Assembly (NCBI RefSeq): GCF_010669145.1
Contig: NZ_CP048632.1
Coordinates: 2,562,501 to 2,626,500, forward strand
Direction of reading: 5' to 3'
DNA length: 64,000 nt
Origin: Rhizobium oryzihabitans
GTDB taxonomy: Bacteria > Pseudomonadota > Alphaproteobacteria > Rhizobiales > Rhizobiaceae
Position numbers and translations under genes: made by a program. Below the pieces are notes generated by a model. That model worked only from the letters and a program-made list of their open reading frames with translations. It was not told where the DNA came from and searched no databases. Positions 57,297 through 64,000 of the stretch are shown here, piece by piece. Within the stretch, counting starts at the first letter, position 1, and each line of letters opens with the position of its first letter.

Positions 57297-58654
57297 TGTC
57301 AATCCGGGCAAGATTGTTCACCGTGCTGTTGTTGATGACGGGCGTCGTTTGGCTGTCCGGCTGCGTGTGGATCTATACCAGCACCAAGGCGCGGCTGGAG
57401 CATGTTCTGGATGCGCGTCTGATGGAATCGGCAAGCATGGTCGCTTCCCTTGTCGGCGACCGTCCGGCCGATATTGGCGTTGTCGGCCACATGCCCGCAG
57501 CGGGTGGTCACGCAGAAGATGATGCGGCCGCGTCGATACCTTCCTATGAACGCCAGCTTGCCTGCCAGATCTGGTCCGTCAGCGGTCGTCTCCTGAGTAA
57601 ATCGGACAGTGCGCCCACCGCTTCCCTGTCTGAACATGCCTCGGGTTATCAAAACACGGTCATCAATGGTGTCGAATGGCGGGTTTATGCCGTGGTCAAG
57701 CCCGATCTCGGCGTCAGGGTTCTGGTGGGAGACAGCATTCAGGTCCGCGACCGTCTTGTCGATGACGTGATCAAGGGACTTCTCTATCCGGCGCTTTTCA
57801 TCATGCCGTTGATGGCCGGTCTCATCTGGTTCTGTGTCTCCCGCGGGCTTGCTCCTCTTCAGAAGCTTGCAAATGGCCTGAAAGCACGCGATGCGACCGA
57901 GTTGCATGCCTTTGCCGACAGGGGAACGCCATCGGAGCTTCGGCCGATGATCCAGGCGTTGAACAGTCTTCTGGCGCGTGTTCAGGCGACGCGGGAAAGG
58001 GAGCGTGAATTCACGACCTATGCCGCCCATGAGTTGAAGACACCGCTTGCCGGCCTGAAGACGCAGGCGCAGGTGGCGATGCGCTCGACCGATCCGGAGG
58101 TTCAGCAACAGGCGCTCAGGCGCATCGAGCAGAGCGTCGACCGGACAAGCCGGATGGCGAAGCAGCTTATCGATCTGGCCGCCGTCGACGCCACCGAAAC
58201 GCGGACGGCGAAAACCGGCGTGGATGTTCCCCGGCTCATTCTGGATGTCATTCAGGAACTTGAGCCGCTCAGACGATTACGGGAGGTGGATATTGCCTGC
58301 CAGCTCCCGGAAGAGGCGGATACGATCCTCGTCGAGGCGGACCGCTCGCTCCTTCGGCTTGCCATCAGGAATGTCATGGAGAATGCCGTGCAGCACTCGC
58401 CGAAGGGCTCGACAGTCGAATGCCGCGCCGAACTGATCGGCGGCAAGGTGAACGTCGTTGTCATCGATGAAGGGGCGGGGATCGCCGTGGAGGAGCAGGA
58501 GCGTGTGCTGCAGCGTTTCTACCGTTCGCCGCGATCGGAACCGGGCGGAAGCGGCCTCGGGCTTGCGATCGTCAAGATGGCCGTCGACCGTCTGGGAGGG
58601 CGATTGCAGTTCTTGAGATTCGATCAACGGTTTGCGGTGTCTCTGGAGGTTTGA
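57296..58654 (+). CDS. Sensor histidine kinase (QseC/PmrB type)
   Basis: 452 residues. Membrane helices near 8-28 and 160-185 enclose a periplasmic sensor of about 130 residues. HAMP, then H-box YAAHELKTPLAGLKTQ, N-box NVMENAVQHSPKGS, G1 DEGAGI and G2 GGSGLGLAIVK. Partner of the preceding regulator. The signal may be periplasmic redox or metal stress, judged only from the genes it neighbours. Confidence 0.92.
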   Translation: MSIRARLFTVLLLMTGVVWLSGCVWIYTSTKARLEHVLDARLMESASMVASLVGDRPADIGVVGHMPAAGGHAEDDAAASIPSYERQLACQIWSVSGRLLSKSDSAPTASLSEHASGYQNTVINGVEWRVYAVVKPDLGVRVLVGDSIQVRDRLVDDVIKGLLYPALFIMPLMAGLIWFCVSRGLAPLQKLANGLKARDATELHAFADRGTPSELRPMIQALNSLLARVQATREREREFTTYAAHELKTPLAGLKTQAQVAMRSTDPEVQQQALRRIEQSVDRTSRMAKQLIDLAAVDATETRTAKTGVDVPRLILDVIQELEPLRRLREVDIACQLPEEADTILVEADRSLLRLAIRNVMENAVQHSPKGSTVECRAELIGGKVNVVVIDEGAGIAVEEQERVLQRFYRSPRSEPGGSGLGLAIVKMAVDRLGGRLQFLRFDQRFAVSLEV

Positions 58655-58688
58655 AACGAGGGCCGCAATGCTGCGGCTCCCGTTTGTC

Positions 58689-60725
58689 TCAAAGGTCCTT
58701 TGCGAGACGCAACGCATCGTAGATCGCCGCATGGGTGTTGCGTGCCGCAACCGCATCGCCGATGCGGAACAACCGATAGGTTCCGGCAGGATTGCGCTCG
58801 ACGGTCTGGGCAGTGCCCGCAAGCAGGGCGTCATAGGATATTTCGCCGAGGTTCTTCGAGCCCGGCTTGAGTTCGAAATAGAGATCATCCAGCGGGATCG
58901 TGCCGTGATTGACGACGATCTGGTCCACGGTTCTCGATTTCGTCACGCCGCCATAATCGCTGCCGATGTGGGCAATGAGCTGGTTACCGCTTCTTTCCGC
59001 GGCCTCCAGACGGTAGGTGACGGTGAAGGTGACGTCGCGTTTTTGCAGCGAGCGCATGTAGGGAACGAGGTTCATCGCCATGACCTCAGGGGCAAAGGCG
59101 CGGTCCGGCGTCATGATCTCGACTTTCGCCCCCGCCTTCGCGAGACATTCGGCGGCCTGCAGGCCCGCATGGTCGCCGGCATCGTCGAAAACCAGCACAT
59201 TGGTGCCCGGTTTGACGTCGCCGGAAATGATATCCCATGCCGAGACGATGAGATCGTTTCCCTTTGACAGCACGTCTGTATGCGGCAGTCCGCCGGTGGC
59301 GATGATCACCACGTCGGGATTTTCCGAAAGAACCGTGTCCGCTTCCGCCCATGTGTTGAAATGGAAGGTGACGCCGAGCCTTTCGCACTGGCTCATGCGC
59401 CAGTCGATGATGCCAATCATTTCGCGGCGGCGTTCGCTTTGCGCGGTAAGGCGGATCTGGCCACCGGGATTGTTTGCGGCCTCGAAGACGATGACCTCAT
59501 GGCCGCGTTCTGCACAGACACGTGCGGCCTCAAGACCTGCCGGACCGGCGCCGACGATGACCACCTTCCGGCTTTCCGCGGCTCTGGCGATTTCGTGCGG
59601 CATGGTTTCCTCGCGGCCGGTGGCCGCATTGTGAATGCAGAAGGCAAGGCCGCCTTGGTAGATGCGGTCGAGACAGTAATTGGCGCCCACGCAGGGGCGA
59701 ATGTCGTCCTCCCGCTTTTCCATGATCTTTCGCACGATATGCGGGTCGGTCATGTGGGCGCGCGTCATGCCCACCATATCGACCTTGCCGGAGGCGATCG
59801 CATATCGGGCGGTGGCGACATCCTGGATCTTGGCGGCGTGAAAGGTCGGGAAGCTGGTCGCGGCGCGGATTTCACCGGCAAAGTCCAGATGCGGGGCATT
59901 GGCCATGCCCTGAATGGGAATGACGTCGGTCAGACCGGGATCGGTGTCGATATGGCCGCGAATGACGTTCAGATAGTCGATCAGGCCGCTCTCCTTCAGC
60001 CGTCTTGAGATTTCTAGGCCCTCTGCCTTTCCGGTGCCGCCCTCGAGACATTCATCGGCTGTATAGCGCACGCCGAGGATGAAATCGTCGCCGACGCGTT
60101 CGCGCATCGCATTGAACACGTCGAGACAGAAGCGCATGCGGTTTTCCAGCGAGCCGCCATAGGGACCGTCCAGCTCGTTTGTCAGTGGTGAGACGAACTG
60201 GTCGATGAGATGGCCATAGGCCTCCAGCTCGATGCCGTCCATGCCGCCTGCTTTCATGCGTTCTGCGGCATCGGCAAAATCCTTGATGATGCGCTCGATA
60301 TCCCAGTCCTCGATCTTTTTTGGAAAAGCGCGGTGGGCAGCTTCGCGGTGATGGGAGGGCGCGAGGATAGGCAGCCAGTCACCCTTGTCCCAGCGGGTGC
60401 GGCGGCCAAGGTGGGTCAGCTGGATCATGATTGCCGCGCCTTCTTCATGCACGGCGTCGGTCATTTCCCTGATCCACGGAACGATTTCATCCTTATAGGC
60501 CAGCAGGTTGTTGAAAACGGGCGGGCTGTCCTTCGAGACGGCGGCGGAACCGGCCGTCATCGTCATCGCCACCCCGCCTTTCGCCCGCTCGACCGTATAG
60601 GCGCGGTAACGCTCCTTCGGCATGCCGTCTTCCGGATAGGCGGGTTCATGTGAGGTGACGATGATGCGGTTGCGCAGGGTGAGATGCTTGAGCCGGTAGG
60701 GCTGAAGAAGGGGATCATTCGACAT
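58689..60725 (-). CDS. FMN/FAD oxidoreductase of the TMADH/2,4-dienoyl-CoA reductase family
   Basis: 678 residues. Residues 1-360 are an Old-Yellow-Enzyme barrel (LRNRIIVTSHEPAYPEDG; HEEGAAIMIQLTHLGRR; DGIELEAYGHLIDQFVSP). Residues 385-670 are FAD/NAD-binding domains (VVIVGAGPAGLEAARVCAERG). The iron-sulfur segment reads RPCVGANYC..CIHN, so the second of the usual four cysteines (CxxCxxxC) is Ala here. Rhizobial N-methylproline (stachydrine) demethylases are of this type and I recall a similar segment, so demethylation of an N-methylated compound is a fair guess. ATG follows GGAGA. Divergent TetR regulator. Confidence 0.8.
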   Translation of the reverse strand: MSNDPLLQPYRLKHLTLRNRIIVTSHEPAYPEDGMPKERYRAYTVERAKGGVAMTMTAGSAAVSKDSPPVFNNLLAYKDEIVPWIREMTDAVHEEGAAIMIQLTHLGRRTRWDKGDWLPILAPSHHREAAHRAFPKKIEDWDIERIIKDFADAAERMKAGGMDGIELEAYGHLIDQFVSPLTNELDGPYGGSLENRMRFCLDVFNAMRERVGDDFILGVRYTADECLEGGTGKAEGLEISRRLKESGLIDYLNVIRGHIDTDPGLTDVIPIQGMANAPHLDFAGEIRAATSFPTFHAAKIQDVATARYAIASGKVDMVGMTRAHMTDPHIVRKIMEKREDDIRPCVGANYCLDRIYQGGLAFCIHNAATGREETMPHEIARAAESRKVVIVGAGPAGLEAARVCAERGHEVIVFEAANNPGGQIRLTAQSERRREMIGIIDWRMSQCERLGVTFHFNTWAEADTVLSENPDVVIIATGGLPHTDVLSKGNDLIVSAWDIISGDVKPGTNVLVFDDAGDHAGLQAAECLAKAGAKVEIMTPDRAFAPEVMAMNLVPYMRSLQKRDVTFTVTYRLEAAERSGNQLIAHIGSDYGGVTKSRTVDQIVVNHGTIPLDDLYFELKPGSKNLGEISYDALLAGTAQTVERNPAGTYRLFRIGDAVAARNTHAAIYDALRLAKDL

Positions 60726-60772
60726 TGCCGTTCTCCGGATGGTGCTGATGGGAGAAGGCTAGGTGGAAATGT

Positions 60773-60803
60773 ACATATGTGTCAATTAATAAAACACGTG
60801 TGT
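60773..60803. promoter_or_regulatory. Tandem operator candidates for the TetR regulator
   Basis: ACATATGTGT (60773-60782) and ACACGTGTGT (60794-60803), each containing an 8-bp palindrome (ACATATGT, ACACGTGT) and spaced 21 bp, two helical turns. They lie between the divergent oxidoreductase and TetR genes. Confidence 0.5.
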
Positions 60804-60867
60804 TTATACTTTCGACAGGGGTGGACATTCGGCTTGTCGCAACCAGGCGGATTTGATAGAAATCACC

Positions 60868-61506
60868 ATGGAAGCGACATTGAACGAGACCGGTTGGCGC
60901 GGATCGCAGGAGGGGTGGCTGGAGGCTGCCTATCAGGCTCTGCTCGAGTCCGGTGTGGACTCCGTCAAAATCCTGCCATTGGCAAAAAAGCTCAATCTGT
61001 CACGCACGAGTTTCTACTGGTTCTTCAAGGACCGGGAGGAATTGCTGGCAGCACTTGTCTCCCGCTGGCGCGAGAAGAATACCGGAAGCATCGTCAGGCA
61101 GTCGGAGGCCTATGCGGAAACATTGGCGGAAGCGATGCTGAATGTTTTCGATTGCTGGCTGGATCCCGGCCTTTTCGACAGCAAGTTCGAATTCGCGGTT
61201 CGCAGCTGGGCGCTTCAGTCGGATGATATTCTTGCCGAGGTGCGCAAAGCCGATCAGACGAGGATGGATGCGCTTTCGCGCATGTTCATGCGTTTTGGCC
61301 ATTCCGAAACCATGGCGGATGTGCGCGCCCGGACCACCTATCTTGTCCAGATAGGCTATATCTCCATGCAATCGCAGGAGGATGCGTCCGTGCGGATGAC
61401 AAGGATCCCGGACTACATTGCGATCTATACCGGCGAGGTGCCGCAACAGCGTGAACTTGACCGATTTTATGCAAGGCATGGATACAGGCCCGGACCAAAT
61501 ACCTAA
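60868..61506 (+). CDS. TetR-family regulator
   Basis: 212 residues. N-terminal helix-turn-helix: WLEAAYQALLESGVDSVKIL..AKKLNLSRTSFYWFFKDREELL. The C-terminal ligand domain is helical and unlike well-known members. ATG 60868 is taken; a TTG five codons earlier is also open and neither has a strong ribosome-binding site. It probably represses the divergent oxidoreductase gene and itself. Confidence 0.88.
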   Translation: MEATLNETGWRGSQEGWLEAAYQALLESGVDSVKILPLAKKLNLSRTSFYWFFKDREELLAALVSRWREKNTGSIVRQSEAYAETLAEAMLNVFDCWLDPGLFDSKFEFAVRSWALQSDDILAEVRKADQTRMDALSRMFMRFGHSETMADVRARTTYLVQIGYISMQSQEDASVRMTRIPDYIAIYTGEVPQQRELDRFYARHGYRPGPNT

Positions 61507-61595
61507 CGCATATTCCGGCTGGCTGTGAAAGTCGCGCGATGCCGGTCGGTTTGTCTCTTGCAAACTGCTAAAGAAGACGAGTCCGGCTCCTCGCC

Positions 61596-61612
61596 TGCAA
61601 TGTAACTGCAAT
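61596..61612. promoter_or_regulatory. TGCAAT-N5-TGCAAT direct repeat upstream of the third two-component system
   Basis: Two exact TGCAAT hexamers with 11-bp spacing, 51 bases before the TTG start of the response regulator. The spacing is that of OmpR-family sites, suggesting autoregulation. Confidence 0.45.
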
Positions 61613-61662
61613 ATTCACCGACCAGTGGTGGGCTGCCAGAATTCACCTTTGAGGAAAAGTCG

Positions 61663-62337
61663 TTGCGAATCCTGCTTCTTGAGGATGAACCCGAAATGGC
61701 GCGAGCGCTGCTCGAGGCCTTGCGACGGCGCGACGTGCTCGCGGATCACGTCAGCACCATCAGCGATGCCGATGCTCTTGCCCGCGACGGGGCCTATGAT
61801 GTGCTCGTTCTGGATCGCCGCCTTCCTGATGGTGAGGGGCTGAACCTCGTGTCGTCGCTTCGTCGACGCAAACATTCCGTGCCGATCCTTGTGCTGACGG
61901 CGCTTGGAAGTGTCGATCACCGCGTTGACGGGCTCGATGCCGGGGCGGATGATTATCTCGCCAAGCCCTTCGCGATCGAGGAGTTGCTGGCTCGCCTTCG
62001 CGCACTGCACAGGCGCGGCCCTTCGCTTTCCGACAAATATGTGAGTTTTGGAAATCTGAGCATCGATCCGAAAAGCAACGAAATCAGTATTGCCGGTTCC
62101 ATAATCGAGTTTCGGCGCCGGGAGTATCTGGTGCTTGAAGCCTTGATGCGCCGGCCGAACCGCATCGTCACACGATCCAATCTGATCGAGGCGGTTTACA
62201 CCCTGGACGACGAGATCGAGTCGAATGCTCTCGATGCCCATATCTCCCGGATCAGGAAGAAGCTTGCGCAGGCCGAAGCCACGGTCGAGATAAGGGCCGT
62301 GCGCAACATCGGCTATCTCATCCGGTTGAATACATGA
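61663..62337 (+). CDS. OmpR-family response regulator
   Basis: 224 residues. Receiver RILLLEDEPEMARALLEALR, phospho-Asp in VLVLDRRLPDGEG, Lys in LAKPFAIEEL; winged helix RRREYLVLEALMRRPNRIVTRSNLI..DAHISRIRKKL. The start is TTG with GAGG eight bases upstream; no ATG fits. It overlaps the kinase gene by 4 bases. Targets unknown. Confidence 0.92.
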   Translation: MRILLLEDEPEMARALLEALRRRDVLADHVSTISDADALARDGAYDVLVLDRRLPDGEGLNLVSSLRRRKHSVPILVLTALGSVDHRVDGLDAGADDYLAKPFAIEELLARLRALHRRGPSLSDKYVSFGNLSIDPKSNEISIAGSIIEFRRREYLVLEALMRRPNRIVTRSNLIEAVYTLDDEIESNALDAHISRIRKKLAQAEATVEIRAVRNIGYLIRLNT

Positions 62338-63770
62338 AGGAAAAACGAAACGGATCCCTGCGATGGGCGCTGATGAAGCGCCTTTTCGCCCTGCAGGCAT
62401 TCCTGCTCGTCCTGTTTGTCATCCTTCTCGTCGGCTGGATCTGGATCATCGATCCACGGCTGGAGGGCGCCAATGAAGAGGCTGTTCGGATTGTTGCGGA
62501 AAGCGTGACAAGGGATGCGCAGGGGCGCGCGCAAGTGTTGCCCACGCCCGGCTTGGTAGAGCTGAAACAGCGCTATCCCAATCTTTGGTTCGTGGTGCGG
62601 AATGCCGATGACATCGTGCTGCAATATGGAGAAATCCCCACACCCGCCTTGGCGGCGGATTTTCCCCGAAGCATCGAAAGAGCGCGCCTGGACGCCGGGG
62701 AAACAGTCCGGGCCACGATGGAAAACCGCGATACGCCGGCCGGGCGGCTGCAATTCATTGCCGGGACGGAGAAAGGCTTCCCGAATGACGGCCTCAGTCT
62801 CTGGATCAACATTCAGCTGGATCTGGAAAAAGATGCCAATGGCGACATACGCTGGCTTACCGTGCTGCCGGGTGTAGGCTTCATCATCCTTATCGTCGTC
62901 GTGCCCATGCTGATCCTGACCGGCATCGCGACGTTGCTCGTGACCCCGAGAGCGGTCGGCCGTTCATTGAGTGGTCTGATTGAAACGGTCAAACAGGCGA
63001 AGTCGATCAATTTCGAAAACCGTTCCGCCCGTATCGACCGTTCCAAGGTGCCCAGTGAAATCATTCCGCTGGTGGATGCCTTCAATGTCGCGCTCTCCAA
63101 GCTCGATGAGGGATATAATCGTCGTAACCGCTTTCTTGCCGATGCCGCGCATGAGTTGCGAACGCCGATTGCAATTGCGCGTGTCCGGGCCGACCTTTTG
63201 CCCGATGACGCGCTGAGCCGGCAGCTCCGGGCCGATATTGATCGTCTCACACGCGTCGCCCATCAGCTGCTGGAGATGCAGGCGGTCGGCGCGGTGGAAT
63301 TGCCTGCCGTGCAGCAGGATCTGAACGCACTTGTCGAGCGCATCGCGACCGATCTTGCCCCGATCGCGATGGATGCCGGTTACGAGTTCGATTTCGAACC
63401 GAGCGAAAGCCATGTGGTGTTGACGATGCAGACGTCGATTGTCGAGATGGCGGTCGTCAATCTTGTCCGCAACGCCATCGATCATGGCGGCGGCAAGGGC
63501 GCTATCATGATCCGGGTCGGTGCTGCGGGTTTCATTGATGTTTGCGATGAAGCCCCGGGCATTCCCGTCTCCGAGCGCGAGCAGGTGTTCGAGCCGTTTC
63601 ACCGCATCAACACGAATTCGCCGGGAGCCGGCCTCGGCTTGAACCTGGTCCAGAAGGCGGCCGAGCTTCATGGCGGACGTGTGCTGTTTGTCGATCTCGA
63701 TCCCGGTTTTTGTGTGCGTCTGGAAATTCGATCCGTCTCATCGAAAAATGTTGCAGTTGGAAGCGAATAG
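62334..63770 (+). CDS. Sensor histidine kinase
   Basis: 478 residues. Helices near 20-42 (LFALQAFLLVLFVILLVGWIW) and 180-205 flank a periplasmic sensor. HAMP near 210-260, H-box DAAHELRTPIAIARVR, N-box NLVRNAIDHGGGKG, G1 DEAPGI and G2 GAGLGLNLVQKAA. It is the partner of the preceding regulator. Nothing nearby tells what it senses. Confidence 0.92.
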   Translation: MKEKRNGSLRWALMKRLFALQAFLLVLFVILLVGWIWIIDPRLEGANEEAVRIVAESVTRDAQGRAQVLPTPGLVELKQRYPNLWFVVRNADDIVLQYGEIPTPALAADFPRSIERARLDAGETVRATMENRDTPAGRLQFIAGTEKGFPNDGLSLWINIQLDLEKDANGDIRWLTVLPGVGFIILIVVVPMLILTGIATLLVTPRAVGRSLSGLIETVKQAKSINFENRSARIDRSKVPSEIIPLVDAFNVALSKLDEGYNRRNRFLADAAHELRTPIAIARVRADLLPDDALSRQLRADIDRLTRVAHQLLEMQAVGAVELPAVQQDLNALVERIATDLAPIAMDAGYEFDFEPSESHVVLTMQTSIVEMAVVNLVRNAIDHGGGKGAIMIRVGAAGFIDVCDEAPGIPVSEREQVFEPFHRINTNSPGAGLGLNLVQKAAELHGGRVLFVDLDPGFCVRLEIRSVSSKNVAVGSE

Positions 63771-64000
63771 GCTGCGGATGGCGCGATGAATCGCGTCCGT
63801 GACAATGAAATTCCTTACGATTTAGTTTAGGAAATTCTTCTAAGTATATTAAATAAATCACTTATTTTGAAGAAAATTTACGGCGTGCAATGCAGGCGTA
63901 ACTCTCGCGGGGAAAATGCCCTTATCTGCTGAGCTCATCCGCATCTCGTGCTGATTTGCGCAAGCAGGCTAACGGGAGCCGGTTTCCGGTTCTTCAACGC
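63771..64000. other. Window end, no gene recognised
   Basis: A stretch of 230 bases after the kinase. Positions 63815-63875 are AT-rich and could be a promoter for a gene beyond the window. I see no open frame with family features, and no clear terminator. Confidence 0.5.

Overview
The window looks like chromosomal DNA of a member of the Rhizobiaceae, most likely Agrobacterium or a close Rhizobium relative. The evidence is the 3' part of an rRNA operon in the order 23S-5S-tRNA-fMet, a helix-9 intervening hairpin in the 23S gene as in rhizobial rRNA, GC-rich genes packed in ATGA-overlapping operons, many sugar ABC transporters, and a dehydrogenase that resembles Agrobacterium xylitol dehydrogenase. 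Assignments rest on motifs and remembered family features; no database search was possible.

Layout. 1-3.7 kb: rRNA spacer, 23S, 5S, a terminator and initiator tRNA, with a possible recombinase remnant running antisense into the tRNA. 4.3-15.7 kb: a sugar-acid (aldonate/aldarate type) catabolic island with SGNH hydrolase and DgoK on the minus strand. Divergent from these are a DapA-family lyase, a frameshifted enolase-superfamily dehydratase, a complete ABC importer, an NAD-dependent epimerase/dehydrogenase, an unusual IclR regulator fused to an SMP-30 lactonase, and an SDR. 16-23.5 kb: a polyol/sugar island with Fe-type alcohol dehydrogenase, a second ABC importer with xylitol-dehydrogenase-like enzyme, and a divergent AraC regulator.

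23.7-37 kb: the most unusual part. A type I secretion pair (HlyD- and HlyB-like) lies downstream of a giant secreted protein of about 2,580 residues, split in two by one missing base. It carries tandem proline-rich repeats, about 20 DxNGDGxxD repeats of roughly 55 residues, an Rhs/YD-like repeat block, and two flanking calcium-binding-type domains. Upstream is an AT-rich zone with a GNAT acetyltransferase, two paralogous small membrane proteins, and a chimeric ORF left by a tandem duplication and deletion.

37.7-43.7 kb: two unknown genes, the dgdR/dgdA pair (2,2-dialkylglycine decarboxylase), and an aldo/keto reductase with a divergent AraC regulator. 43.7-52.4 kb: a two-component system and an AfuABC/PgtC-like ABC importer with two binding proteins. 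52.5-58.7 kb: an envelope redox group (L,D-transpeptidase, two DsbA-like proteins, DsbD, two-component system). Both of its divergent promoter regions carry the same CTTAAG-N5-CTTAAG repeat, so it may be one regulon. 58.7-63.8 kb: an Old-Yellow-Enzyme/TMADH-type oxidoreductase with a divergent TetR regulator, then a third two-component system.

Five genes are interrupted by apparent one- or two-base deletions in short runs. This pattern suggests uncorrected consensus errors at least as much as genuine decay, so the affected products should be read as provisional.
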